Made by a program: the position numbers and the translations under genes. The notes under the pieces were generated by a model. That model was not told the DNA's origin, made no database searches, and saw only the letters and a list, made by a program, of their open reading frames with translations. A DNA stretch of 64,000 nt from ASV31 sp965229765 (GTDB taxonomy: Bacteria; Pseudomonadota; Alphaproteobacteria; Rhodobacterales; Rhodobacteraceae). This document shows, one piece after another, positions 54,758 to 63,398 of the stretch. The DNA is taken from NCBI GenBank assembly GCA_965229765.1, contig CBDDJT010000002.1, forward strand, positions 496,001-560,000. Reading direction: 5' to 3'. Position 1 is the stretch's first letter, and every line of letters begins with the position of its first letter.

Positions 54758-56062
54758 TCAAGAGGATTCGGCGACCGCCAACAAGTCGGCCAGTGCCAGA
54801 GCCATCACCTGCGCCGCCTCGACCATGTCGTCGATGCCCACCCATTCATCCGGCTGGTGCGCAAGATCGAGGATTCCGGGACCGTAGGCGATGCAGTTCT
54901 TCAACCGCCCGATCCGGTCGATATGCTTCTGGTCGTAGGTGCCCGGAGACACCACGAAATCCGGCGCGCGTCCCATGACGCGGGATATCGCGCGCTCCAC
55001 GCTCTGCACCACGGGCGCGTCGCGGTCGGTCATGGTGGGGATCACCTCGTGCAGGTCGCGCACCTCGAAGGCGAAGCCGGGCCGCGCTGCCGCGATGCCC
55101 GCCAGCATGTCGGTGATCTCGGCCTTTACCTCCGAAAGGTTTTCTTCGATCAGGAAACGCCGGTCGATGACAATGCGGCACCGGTCCGCGACGCAGGGGG
55201 CCGGAAAGCCGGTGAACCCGGGCTCAGGTTCGGGCTCGCCCCCGTGGATCGAGTTGATGTTCAGCGTGGACTGCCGCGCCCCTTCGGGCACCACCGGCAT
55301 CGCCGTGTGCTTGGTGGCCAGAAGCGGATATAGCGTCGCCTCCATCTCGGCCAGCACGGCGCTCATGTGCCGGATTGCGCTGTCGCCCAGAAATGGCATC
55401 GAACCGTGGGCGATACGGCCCTTGGTCTCGATCTCGGCCCACCACACGCCCCGATGCCCAAGACAGATCCGGTCCTTGTTCAGGGGTTCGGGGATGATGA
55501 CGTGCTGCACACGCTCGGGACTGAAATATCCGCGCTCTGCCAGCCACGCCACACCGCCATAGCCGCCCGATTCCTCGTCCGCTGTACCGCTGATCTCGAT
55601 GGCGCCTGCGAAATCGGGACATGTCGACAGAAAGGCCTCTGCCGCCACGATCGAGGCGGCAAGCCCGCCCTTCATATCGCAGGCCCCCCGGCCATAGACG
55701 CGCCCGTCGCGCACCTCGCCGCCGAAGGGATCGGTCGTCCAGCCGTGGCCGACTTCGACCACATCGGTATGGCTGTTGAAATGCACGCATTCGCCCGGCC
55801 TCGTTCCCTCGCGCCGGGCGACGATGTTCCAGCGTGGAAACCGGTCGCTGTCGCCCGGCGCGCCTGTGGCACGCATCAGTTCCGTCGCAAAACCCGCCGC
55901 CGAAAGCCGGGCATCGAGATAGGCGCATATCTCGTGATACCGCGCACCCGGCGGGTTCAGCGTGGGAATGCGCAGCAGGTCCTGCGTCAATGCGACGAGA
56001 TCGGCGCGCCGCGCCTGAATCTCGGCCAGAAGTCTGTCGGTGAGGGGCGCAAGAGTATCCAT
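54758..56062 (-). CDS. M20-family metallohydrolase (ArgE/DapE type)
   Basis: 434 residues. Metal motifs are HFNSHTDVVEVGHGW, GRGACDMKGG and the catalytic Glu in GTADEESGGYGG. A dimerisation domain lies between about 185 and 330. It hydrolyses an N-acyl or amide bond of an amino acid derivative; the exact substrate is unknown. The start at 56062 skips a poor twelve-codon leader. First gene of the unit with the 53228 binding protein. Confidence 0.88.
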   Translation of the reverse strand: MDTLAPLTDRLLAEIQARRADLVALTQDLLRIPTLNPPGARYHEICAYLDARLSAAGFATELMRATGAPGDSDRFPRWNIVARREGTRPGECVHFNSHTDVVEVGHGWTTDPFGGEVRDGRVYGRGACDMKGGLAASIVAAEAFLSTCPDFAGAIEISGTADEESGGYGGVAWLAERGYFSPERVQHVIIPEPLNKDRICLGHRGVWWAEIETKGRIAHGSMPFLGDSAIRHMSAVLAEMEATLYPLLATKHTAMPVVPEGARQSTLNINSIHGGEPEPEPGFTGFPAPCVADRCRIVIDRRFLIEENLSEVKAEITDMLAGIAAARPGFAFEVRDLHEVIPTMTDRDAPVVQSVERAISRVMGRAPDFVVSPGTYDQKHIDRIGRLKNCIAYGPGILDLAHQPDEWVGIDDMVEAAQVMALALADLLAVAESS

Positions 56063-56121
56063 GCCGCGCAGCCTAGCCCCCGTCCATTCCCACGGCAACG
56101 TCCGGCGACACGCGGCCGAAA

Positions 56122-56135
56122 CTGATCTCGATCAA
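56122..56135. promoter_or_regulatory. FNR/DNR-type site upstream of nsrR
   Basis: CTGAT-CTCG-ATCAA differs from TTGAT-N4-ATCAA at one base. It lies 63 bases before the nsrR start, a sensible place for anaerobic or NO-linked activation. Confidence 0.6.
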
Positions 56136-56197
56136 GGTGACGCCCGGACAAAAGGAATATCGGGAAGACAGGTTTCCCACGGCGCAAGGAGGACGCC

Positions 56198-56680
56198 ATG
56201 CGTCTGACAACTCGTACCAACCTTGCAATGCGCACCTTGATGTTCTGCGCCGTCAACGCGGACAGGCTTGTGCGCAAGACCGATGTGGCAAAGGCCTGCA
56301 ACGCATCGGAAAACCATCTTGCGCTGGTGATCCATATGCTGGCGCAAGGTCAGTTCATCGAAACCACGCGAGGACGCCATGGCGGAATCCGGCTGCGCCA
56401 TGCCCCGTCCGAGATCGCGGTCGGCCCGGTGTTTCGCTTCTTCGAGGCCGATGTTCCCTTCGCCGAATGCTTCGACGCCGAGGGCAACCAGTGTCCGATC
56501 ACGCCCTGCTGCCGGCTGCGAGAGGCGCTTCAGGCCGCTCTCGGCGCCTTCTATGCCTCGCTTGACCGGCTGACGCTCGAGGATCTGATCGCAGGCAACT
56601 GTCAACTCGATGCGCTGCTGCGGCTGTCCGAAAACACCCGCCCAAGCCTGCCGTGTCCCGATCAGCGTGCCCGGGCCTGA
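56198..56680 (+). CDS. nsrR: Rrf2-family nitric-oxide-sensing regulator NsrR
   Basis: 160 residues. The N-terminal winged helix (MRLTTRTNLAMRTLMFCAVN ... TTRGRHGGIRL) is followed by the Fe-S ligands C91, C99 and C104/C105 in CFDAEGNQCPITPCCRL, the NsrR arrangement rather than that of IscR. NsrR represses NO-detoxification genes until NO damages its cluster. None of its known targets is in the window. The paa operon lies downstream behind a terminator. Confidence 0.9.
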   Translation: MRLTTRTNLAMRTLMFCAVNADRLVRKTDVAKACNASENHLALVIHMLAQGQFIETTRGRHGGIRLRHAPSEIAVGPVFRFFEADVPFAECFDAEGNQCPITPCCRLREALQAALGAFYASLDRLTLEDLIAGNCQLDALLRLSENTRPSLPCPDQRARA

Positions 56681-56699
56681 TCGCCAGTCCACCGCATCA

Positions 56700-56743
56700 C
56701 GTTACATCAATCAGGCCCGCCGGGCCATTCGGTAACGTTTTTT
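56700..56743 (+). terminator. Intrinsic terminator after nsrR
   Basis: Nested stem: CGTTAC (56700-56705) pairs with GTAACG (56732-56737), and GGCCC pairs with GGGCC inside. The outer arm is followed at once by TTTTTT. An internal loop between the two stems makes it less stable than a continuous hairpin. Confidence 0.6.
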
Positions 56744-56773
56744 CTTGCCCGATCCGGGTGGCGCTGGTATTTC

Positions 56774-56791
56774 CCTGACCGAGCGGTCGGG
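56774..56791. promoter_or_regulatory. TetR-type palindrome before the phenylacetate operon (candidate PaaR operator)
   Basis: CCTGACCG-AG-CGGTCGGG: seven of eight bases pair, with a perfect GACCG/CGGTC core. It abuts GTAATAC, a plausible -10 element, and lies 42 bases before the thiolase start. The only TetR gene of the pathway is at 62797-63393. Confidence 0.65.
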
Positions 56792-56832
56792 TAATACTTC
56801 GCCGAAATGCAACCCGAACCGGGGAGGACTCG

Positions 56833-58041
56833 ATGCAACCCAAAGCCCTGATCTGCGACGCGGTGCGCACGCCAATTGGGCGCTATGGCGGGGCGTTGTC
56901 GAGCGTGCGCGCCGACGATCTTGCCGCCCTGCCCATTGCCGCGCTCGCCCAACGGAATGCCGGGGTGGACTGGGCGTCGCTTGACGACGTGATCTACGGA
57001 TGCGCCAACCAGGCAGGTGAGGACAACCGCAACGTCGCGCGCATGGCAGCGCTGCTGGCAGGCCTGCCGGTCGATGTCCCGGGCACCACGATCAACCGGC
57101 TTTGCGGCTCGGGGCTTGATGCCGTGGGAATGGCCGCACGCGGGTTGCGCGCTGGCGACTACGACATGGTGATCGCGGGCGGCGTTGAATCGATGTCGCG
57201 CGCGCCCTTCGTCATGCCCAAGGCAGACATTGCGTTCTCGCGCACGAACGCGGTCTACGACACCACCATTGGCTGGCGCTTCGTCAATCCGGCTATGAAG
57301 GCGGCACATGGCATCGATTCCATGCCGCAGACCGCCGACAACGTCGCCGCCGACTTCGGCATCGCCCGCGCCGATCAGGACGCATTCGCCGCACGCAGTC
57401 AGGCAAGGTGGGAAGCTGCAAACAAGGCCGGCGTCTTTGCCGCGGAAATCGTCCCGGTGACGATCCGCCAGCGCAAGGGCGACCCGGTGATCGTGGACAC
57501 CGACGAACACCCCCGCCCCGGCACCACCGCCGAAAGCCTCGCCAGGCTGAAGGGCGTGAACGGACCCGACCTGACGGTGACCGCGGGCAATGCCAGCGGC
57601 GTCAACGACGGTGCCGCCGCACTGCTGCTGGCGACCGAGGCCGCCGCCGCATCGAACGGGCTGACGCCCCTCGCCCGCGTCGTGGGCGCCGTCGCCGCTG
57701 GCGTCGAGCCACGCATCATGGGCATCGGTCCCGTACCCGCCGTACGCAAGGTTCTGGCCCGGACCGGCCTGACGCTCGACCAGATGGACGTGATCGAACT
57801 GAACGAGGCCTTCGCGGCACAGGGCCTCGCCGTGATGCGAGAGCTCGGACTGCCCGATGACGCGCCGCACGTGAACCCCAATGGCGGCGCGATCGCGATC
57901 GGCCACCCGCTGGGGATGTCGGGCGCGCGACTTGCCCTGACGGCGGCGTATGAACTCAAACGGCGCGGCGGACGCTATGCGCTGTGCACCATGTGCGTGG
58001 GCGTGGGCCAGGGCGTGGCAATGATCCTCGAGCGGGTCTGA
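56833..58041 (+). CDS. paaJ: 3-oxoadipyl-CoA/3-oxo-5,6-dehydrosuberyl-CoA thiolase
   Basis: 402 residues. The acyl-accepting Cys is C91 in NRLCGSGLDAVG. The base His is in GGAIAIGHPLGMSGAR and the second Cys in CTMCVGVGQG. The long form matches the PcaF/PaaJ group, which cleaves C8 and C6 oxoacyl-CoAs at the end of the phenylacetate route. First gene of the paa operon, with GGGGAGGA before the ATG. Confidence 0.9.
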   Translation: MQPKALICDAVRTPIGRYGGALSSVRADDLAALPIAALAQRNAGVDWASLDDVIYGCANQAGEDNRNVARMAALLAGLPVDVPGTTINRLCGSGLDAVGMAARGLRAGDYDMVIAGGVESMSRAPFVMPKADIAFSRTNAVYDTTIGWRFVNPAMKAAHGIDSMPQTADNVAADFGIARADQDAFAARSQARWEAANKAGVFAAEIVPVTIRQRKGDPVIVDTDEHPRPGTTAESLARLKGVNGPDLTVTAGNASGVNDGAAALLLATEAAAASNGLTPLARVVGAVAAGVEPRIMGIGPVPAVRKVLARTGLTLDQMDVIELNEAFAAQGLAVMRELGLPDDAPHVNPNGGAIAIGHPLGMSGARLALTAAYELKRRGGRYALCTMCVGVGQGVAMILERV

Positions 58042-58056
58042 CAGGAGGATACGGGA

Positions 58057-59049
58057 ATGTATGCACAGATGGTCAAGTCCACCGGCGAAGGCATCAGGGC
58101 GCGCGACGACATGAGCCCCGAGGAACGCCGATTCCAGGATAGGGTGGACGCCGGCGAAAGGATCGAGCCCAAGGACTGGATGCCCGAGGGCTACCGCAAG
58201 ACGCTGATCCGCCAGATCGGCCAGCACGCCCATTCCGAGATCGTGGGCCAGCTGCCAGAGGGCAACTGGATCACCCGCGCGCCCACGCTGGAACGCAAGG
58301 CGATCCTGCTGGCCAAGGTGCAGGACGAGGCCGGGCACGGCCTCTACCTCTACTGCGCCGCCGAGACGCTGGGGATCAGCCGGGACGAGATGATCGAGGC
58401 CCTGCACGAGGGCCGGATGAAATACTCGTCCATCTTCAACTACCCCACGCTGACCTGGGCCGATATCGGCGCGGTGGGCTGGCTCGTGGACGGCGCCGCG
58501 ATCATGAACCAGGTGCCGTTGCAGCGCACCAGTTACGGCCCCTACGCGCGTGCGATGGTCCGTATCTGCAAGGAGGAATCGTTCCACCAGCGGCAGGGTT
58601 ACGACATCATGATGAAGATGGCGCGCGGCACGCCGGAACAGCGGCGCATGGCCCAGGACGCGCTGAACCGCTACTGGTATCCCTCGCTGATGATGTTCGG
58701 CCCCTCCGACGCCGAAAGCGTGCATTCCGCCCAGTCGATGGCCTGGAAGATCAAGATCAACACCAATGACGAGCTGCGCCAGAAGTTCGTGGACCAGACC
58801 GTGCCGCAGGCGGAATACCTCGGCCTGACGGTGCCGGACGAACACCTGAAATGGAACGAGGCGCGTGGGCACTACGACTTTTCGGAACCCGACTGGGACG
58901 AGTTCTTTCAGGTGCTGCGCGGCAACGGGCCCTGCAACCGCGACCGGTTGGAAGCGCGTGTGGAGGCCTGGGAGGCCGGCGCCTGGGTCCGCGACGGGCT
59001 GATGGCCCATGCCGAGAAGAAACGCGCGCGCCGCGTCGCGGCCGAGTGA
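58057..59049 (+). CDS. paaA: Phenylacetyl-CoA epoxidase subunit A (catalytic)
   Basis: 330 residues. Ferritin-like di-iron subunit that inserts oxygen into phenylacetyl-CoA. Metal motifs are QDEAGH in helix LLAKVQDEAGHGLYLY, and KEESFHQRQGY. It binds PaaC structurally and receives electrons from PaaE. Sixteen bases after the thiolase. A VOC gene, not paaB, follows directly, which is unusual. Confidence 0.95.
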   Translation: MYAQMVKSTGEGIRARDDMSPEERRFQDRVDAGERIEPKDWMPEGYRKTLIRQIGQHAHSEIVGQLPEGNWITRAPTLERKAILLAKVQDEAGHGLYLYCAAETLGISRDEMIEALHEGRMKYSSIFNYPTLTWADIGAVGWLVDGAAIMNQVPLQRTSYGPYARAMVRICKEESFHQRQGYDIMMKMARGTPEQRRMAQDALNRYWYPSLMMFGPSDAESVHSAQSMAWKIKINTNDELRQKFVDQTVPQAEYLGLTVPDEHLKWNEARGHYDFSEPDWDEFFQVLRGNGPCNRDRLEARVEAWEAGAWVRDGLMAHAEKKRARRVAAE

Positions 59050-59056
59050 CCCTGCC

Positions 59057-59398
59057 ATGCACCTGGAACGCGCCATTCCCATCCTGCAGGTCCGCGACGC
59101 GGCAGCCTCGGCGCCCCTTTGGGGCGACGGCTCCGACTTTGCCATCATCCGACGGGGTGGCGTGACCCTCGGGCTTGACCGGTCGGGGGACGGCCCGGCG
59201 CCCGTGAAGCAGTGGTGGGCGGCCGGTGTCTACACCGACGACGTCGAGACGCCGCGCGCCGAGTTCGCCCCCGCCGGTATGTCGCCGACCGAGATGCACC
59301 ACCCCACCGGGGACCGCTGCGACGCTTTCGACGCGATCGACCCGGACGGCCACCGGATTGCCTTCGGGCAGGACCGGGGCGCCAGTTTCGGGCTATAG
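59057..59398 (+). CDS. VOC-family protein inserted between paaA and paaB
   Basis: 113 residues. Glyoxalase-like fold: ERAIPILQVRDAAAS, FAIIRRGGVTLGLDRS, VKQWWAAGVYTDDVE and AFDAIDPDGHRIAFGQ at the end. The metal Glu usual in the last strand is replaced by Ala/Phe, so a binding or structural role is possible. It is seven bases after paaA and twelve before paaB, so it is certainly co-transcribed with the epoxidase genes. Confidence 0.82.
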   Translation: MHLERAIPILQVRDAAASAPLWGDGSDFAIIRRGGVTLGLDRSGDGPAPVKQWWAAGVYTDDVETPRAEFAPAGMSPTEMHHPTGDRCDAFDAIDPDGHRIAFGQDRGASFGL

Positions 59399-59410
59399 GA
59401 GGAGAAGGAC

Positions 59411-59695
59411 ATGGGCAAGGAATGGCCGCTCTGGGAAGTCTTCATTCGCGGCAGCCACGGCATGAGCCACCGGCACGTGGGCAGCCTGCACGCCCCGGAT
59501 GCAGAGATGGCGATCAAGAACGCCCGCGACGTTTACACCCGCCGCAACGAGGGCGTGTCGATCTGGGTGGTGCGCGCCGCCGACATCGCGGCGTCTTCAC
59601 CGTCTGACAAGGGACCGCTCTACGAGCCGTCGCAATCCAAGGTCTACCGACATCCCACATTCTTCGACATTCCCGATGACGTGGGGGCCATGTGA
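59411..59695 (+). CDS. paaB: Phenylacetyl-CoA epoxidase subunit B
   Basis: 94 residues, the standard size. Motifs are WPLWEVFIRGSHGMSHRHVGSLHAPDAEMAIKNARDVYTRRNEGVSIWVV. It bridges PaaAC heterodimers and is required for activity. Its stop overlaps the paaC start. Confidence 0.95.
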   Translation: MGKEWPLWEVFIRGSHGMSHRHVGSLHAPDAEMAIKNARDVYTRRNEGVSIWVVRAADIAASSPSDKGPLYEPSQSKVYRHPTFFDIPDDVGAM

Positions 59696-60453
59696 TGGAC
59701 CGTGACACCGCGCTCTTCGAATTCCTGCTGCGCCAGGGCGACACCACGCTGATCCTCGCCCAGCGCATCGGCGAATGGTGCGGCCATGCCCCGGTGCTGG
59801 AAGAGGACATCGCGCTGGCCAACACCGCGCTGGACCTGATCGGCCAGACCCAGCTCTGGCTTGGTCTGGCCGGAGAGGTCGAGGGCAAGGGCCGCTCCGC
59901 CGATGAACTTGCCTACCTGCGCGACGCCTGGGACTTTCGCAACCTCCTGATGGCCGAACGCCCCAACCGCGACTTTGGCCACACGATGATGCGCCAGTTC
60001 CTGTATGACGCCTGGGCCCATCCGATGCTGACCCGCCTTGCCGCCTCGTCAGAGCCGCGTATTGCCGAGATTGCCGCCAAGGCCGTGAAGGAAACCGCCT
60101 ATCACCTGGAGCGTTCCACCGACATCGTGGTGGGTCTTGGCGACGGCACGGACGAAAGCCATGCCCGGATGCAGGACGCACTCGAACGGCTCTGGCCCTA
60201 CGCAGGCGAGGTCTTTGCCGCCGACGCCGTGGACGAAGCCCTGGCCGAAGAAGGTATCGCCCCCCACCCCGAAGACCTGCGTGCACCCTGGCGCAAGACC
60301 GTCGAGCGGGTGCTGGCCGAGGCGACGCTGACCATTCCCGACAGCGACTTCGCCCATGCCGGCGGCAAGACAGGCCGCCATACCGAGCACCTCGGGCACA
60401 TCCTGTCGACCATGCAGTGGTTGCAACGCGCCTATCCCGGGGCGACGTGGTGA
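59695..60453 (+). CDS. paaC: Phenylacetyl-CoA epoxidase subunit C (structural)
   Basis: 252 residues. Ferritin-like scaffold that pairs with PaaA but normally lacks a metal site. Recognised from LLRQGDTTLILAQRIGEWCGHAP, EDIALANTALDLIGQ, ERPNRDFGHTMMRQFLYDAW and KETAYHLERSTDIVVGLGDGTDESH. The ATG at 59695 shares one base with the paaB stop. Confidence 0.95.
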   Translation: MDRDTALFEFLLRQGDTTLILAQRIGEWCGHAPVLEEDIALANTALDLIGQTQLWLGLAGEVEGKGRSADELAYLRDAWDFRNLLMAERPNRDFGHTMMRQFLYDAWAHPMLTRLAASSEPRIAEIAAKAVKETAYHLERSTDIVVGLGDGTDESHARMQDALERLWPYAGEVFAADAVDEALAEEGIAPHPEDLRAPWRKTVERVLAEATLTIPDSDFAHAGGKTGRHTEHLGHILSTMQWLQRAYPGATW

Positions 60454-60917
60454 GCGATCCCTCCCCCAGCCCGGCCGAGGTTCGGGAATGGCTGGACCAG
60501 GTGCCGGACCCCGAGATCCCCGCGATCAGCCTCGTGGACCTGGGCATCATCCGCGGCATCGCCTGGCAGGGCGACACACTGGCCGTCACGGTGACGCCGA
60601 CCTACTCGGGCTGTCCCGCAACCTCGGTCATCAACATGGAAATAGAGGCCTGCCTGCGCGCCCACGGCGTCGAGCGGATAGAACTCAAGCGGCAACTGGC
60701 ACCGCCCTGGACCACCGATTGGCTGTCGGACAAGGGACGCGCCAAGCTGGAAGCCTATGGTATCGCGCCGCCGCAACCCGCCGGCGGTCCCAGCCGCTGC
60801 CCGCATTGCGGATCGGCACAGGTCGAGAGGGTCAGCCAGTTCGGATCAACCCCCTGCAAGGCGCAATGGCGCTGTACCGACTGTCTCGAACCCTTCGACT
60901 ATTTCAAATGCATCTGA
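60450..60917 (+). CDS. paaD: PaaD-like Fe-S assembly protein for phenylacetyl-CoA epoxidase
   Basis: 155 residues from GTG at 60450. N-terminal MIP18/DUF59 domain (DPEIPAISLVDLGIIRGI, VTVTPTYSGCPAT) and a C-terminal zinc-ribbon-like part (CPHCGS ... CTDCLEPFDYFKC). It is thought to mature the iron-sulfur cluster of PaaE. GTGA overlap with paaC. Confidence 0.92.
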   Translation: MSDPSPSPAEVREWLDQVPDPEIPAISLVDLGIIRGIAWQGDTLAVTVTPTYSGCPATSVINMEIEACLRAHGVERIELKRQLAPPWTTDWLSDKGRAKLEAYGIAPPQPAGGPSRCPHCGSAQVERVSQFGSTPCKAQWRCTDCLEPFDYFKCI

Positions 60918-60924
60918 GACCGAC

Positions 60925-61992
60925 ATGAGCCGCTTTCTTCCCCTCACCGTAACGGATGTTCAGAAGACCATCCGCGATGCCGTCGTGGTCACACTTGCCC
61001 CCGGGGACACCGACGCCTTCCGCTACGTGCAGGGCCAGTACCTGACATTCCGGCGCGACTTCGATGGCGAGGAGATCCGGCGCAGCTATTCGATCTGCGC
61101 CGGCCTTGACGACGGCCTGTTGCAGGTCGGGATCAAGCGGGTCGAGGGCGGGGCGTTCTCGACTTGGGCGAACGAGGGACTCAAGCCCGGCATGGTGCTG
61201 CACGCAATGCCGCCCATGGGCAACTTTCACACGCCTCTCGATCCCGCTGCGGCGCGTCACTACCTTGGCTTTGCGGGCGGATCGGGCATCACACCGGTTC
61301 TGTCGATCCTGCGCACGGTGCTGGCGCGCGAACCGGGCAGCCGCTTCACGCTGGTCTACGCGAACCGAGCAGTCACGACGATCATGTTCCGTGAAGACCT
61401 GGAGGATCTGAAGAACCGCTACCTTGGCCGACTGAACGTGATCCATGTGCTGGAGGAAGGGCAGGAGATCGAGCTGTTCTCGGGCCGCGTGACCGAGGAG
61501 AAATGCGCCGACCTCTTCCGCCTCTGGATCGATGCAGACAGCGTCGACATGGCTTTCATCTGCGGACCAGAACCGATGATGCTGGGGATCGCCAAGGCCC
61601 TGCGCGCGCAAGGCCTCGATGACGCGCAGATAAAGTTCGAGCTGTTCGCCTCGGCCCAGCCCGGCCGCCTGGCGCGTCCCGCCCGCAGCGCCGATGCCGC
61701 ACGGGGGGCCGAAAGCTGCACGGCCACGATCACGCTGGACGGGACGGTTCGCACGATCACCATGCCGAAGTCCGGACAATCCGTGCTCGACGCCGCGCTC
61801 GCCGCCGATCTCGACGCGCCCTACGCCTGCAAGGCCGGGGTCTGTTCCACCTGCCGCGCCCGGGTGCTTGAGGGCGAGGTCGAGATGGCCGCGAACCATG
61901 CGCTTGAGGATTACGAAGTGCAGCGCGGCTATGTGCTGACCTGCCAGTGCCTGCCACTCAGCGACCGCATCGTCGTGGATTATGACCAATGA
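60925..61992 (+). CDS. paaE: Phenylacetyl-CoA epoxidase reductase subunit E
   Basis: 355 residues. FAD domain (RRSYSICAG), NAD(P) domain (GFAGGSGITPVLSILRTVL; FICGPEPMM) and a C-terminal plant-type ferredoxin with the [2Fe-2S] ligands in CKAGVCSTCRARV and a later Cys in TCQC. It moves electrons from NADPH to PaaA. The start at 60925 is seven bases after paaD. Confidence 0.94.
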   Translation: MSRFLPLTVTDVQKTIRDAVVVTLAPGDTDAFRYVQGQYLTFRRDFDGEEIRRSYSICAGLDDGLLQVGIKRVEGGAFSTWANEGLKPGMVLHAMPPMGNFHTPLDPAAARHYLGFAGGSGITPVLSILRTVLAREPGSRFTLVYANRAVTTIMFREDLEDLKNRYLGRLNVIHVLEEGQEIELFSGRVTEEKCADLFRLWIDADSVDMAFICGPEPMMLGIAKALRAQGLDDAQIKFELFASAQPGRLARPARSADAARGAESCTATITLDGTVRTITMPKSGQSVLDAALAADLDAPYACKAGVCSTCRARVLEGEVEMAANHALEDYEVQRGYVLTCQCLPLSDRIVVDYDQ

Positions 61993-62750
61993 ACGACCCT
62001 GACAGCATGCCGATCGAAGACTACCTGGCGCAGGGCGGGGTCTTGACGGCCCCAGGCAACGCACCGCCACGCTACCGCGCCGAGCTTCTGCGCCTGATGG
62101 CCACCTTCGTCGACAGCGCACTGGCGGGCGCGGCAGGTTTTGCCGAAACGATCAATGCCGCGCCCGGCCTGACGGAGCGCATCGCCGCCTGCCGCATCGT
62201 GCTGGAAAAGACCGATCACGCCCGAAAGGTTCTTTCCGTCATGGCAGAGTTCGGCGCCGACACCGCGCGCTATGCCACCCACCAGCCCTGGGCCGCGCGG
62301 GTGGCCCGCGATGCGGTGCTGGGGCCGGTGCGGCACGGCGGCGACATGCGCCTGTCGGTCTTTCACTATCCGCTGGACGGCTGGACCGACGCGGTCGCGA
62401 TGAACATGCTGATGGGACGGGCGGTGACGATCCAACTGGGCGAATTCGCGCGCGTCTCCTACCAGCCGCTGGCAGAGACGTTTCGCGCGATCCTGCCAGC
62501 CGAACGCCGTCATGCAGAGCTGGGCGAAGAGGGTCTGCGCGCGCTGGCCGACACCGATCGCGCCGGAATCGAGACCGCACTGGCCTATTGGCACCCACGC
62601 GTTGCCGAGAGCTTCGGCGCGGCCGACAGCCGCCGCTACGATCAGCTCGCCCGCTGGGGTCTGCGCCACAATCCCAACGCCAAACTGCTGGCCGACTGGC
62701 ACGCGGACATCTCTCAAAGACTGGGGGCGACCGGCCTCGTCTTGCCCTGA
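61989..62750 (+). CDS. Additional PaaA/PaaC-like ferritin-fold protein
   Basis: 253 residues. It belongs to the phenylacetic acid catabolic (PaaA/PaaC) superfamily by helix pattern and motifs. One ExxH is kept (E172-x-x-H175 in AERRHAELGEEG). At the first site the sequence is EKTDH (73-77), so the residue three before His is Lys, not Glu. A canonical di-iron site therefore looks broken. It overlaps the paaE stop by four bases and ends the operon. It may be a structural partner or an oxygenase-like protein of changed function. Confidence 0.78.
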   Translation: MNDPDSMPIEDYLAQGGVLTAPGNAPPRYRAELLRLMATFVDSALAGAAGFAETINAAPGLTERIAACRIVLEKTDHARKVLSVMAEFGADTARYATHQPWAARVARDAVLGPVRHGGDMRLSVFHYPLDGWTDAVAMNMLMGRAVTIQLGEFARVSYQPLAETFRAILPAERRHAELGEEGLRALADTDRAGIETALAYWHPRVAESFGAADSRRYDQLARWGLRHNPNAKLLADWHADISQRLGATGLVLP

Positions 62751-62796
62751 CGGGCTTTGGACGGAAAGTCCCCACAGCACGCCCGCACCGCGACCT

Positions 62797-63393
62797 TCAG
62801 AGCCCCCTGAGCCCCTTCAAGACCAGTTCGGTGGCCAGCTTAGCATAGTCGAGCCGGGCGGCATCGCTATCGTCGCGGTTCCACATGTAAAACCAGTTCA
62901 GCATCCCGAAGAGCGACATCGTGGCTGCCCTCAATTTGCGTGACTGACCCGCGAAGGCATCAGGCGCGATGCGCAAGAGGATGCCCGAGACCAGCGCCAC
63001 GAGCTCCCGCTGATAGCCGCGCAGCACCTCCTGCTCGGCCTCTGGCAGCAGGCCGATTGCATCCACCTGAACCCTGTGGGCATCGTCGGCTCCGCGATAG
63101 GCGAGGAGAATCTCGGCCACTACGCCATGCAGATGCATTTCCGGCGAAAGTCCCGTCCCATCGACCGCCAAGACCCGGTCGCGAAGGGCCGACAGATGCG
63201 CATCGAGAATATCGAACAGAAGCGCATCCTTGCTGCCGTAGTAGTGATAGATGTTGGCCTTGGAGATGCCGCAGGCTGCGGCAAGCCTGCTCATCGAGGC
63301 GCGATCGAAACCCTCCCGGGCGAAGACCCGGGCCGCGGTGGCAAGGATCTGGCCGCGTTTTTCGTCGTGATCTCGCGCGATGCTGCGAGGCAT
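62797..63393 (-). CDS. paaR: TetR-family regulator PaaR
   Basis: 198 residues. The helix-turn-helix is RGQILATAARVFAREGF ... MSRLAAACGISKANIYHYYGSKDALL, followed by an alpha-helical ligand domain of the length typical of PaaR, which responds to phenylacetyl-CoA. It lies immediately downstream of paaK (five bases) and convergent with the paa operon. The palindrome at 56774 is its likely operator. Confidence 0.88.
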   Translation of the reverse strand: MPRSIARDHDEKRGQILATAARVFAREGFDRASMSRLAAACGISKANIYHYYGSKDALLFDILDAHLSALRDRVLAVDGTGLSPEMHLHGVVAEILLAYRGADDAHRVQVDAIGLLPEAEQEVLRGYQRELVALVSGILLRIAPDAFAGQSRKLRAATMSLFGMLNWFYMWNRDDSDAARLDYAKLATELVLKGLRGL

Positions 63394-63398
63394 GCGCC

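Noticed and set aside
53510..55333. 607-codon plus-strand frame opposite the binding protein and M20 hydrolase
   Set aside because: Shadow of real genes; composition is Arg/His/Gly-rich and no domain is visible.
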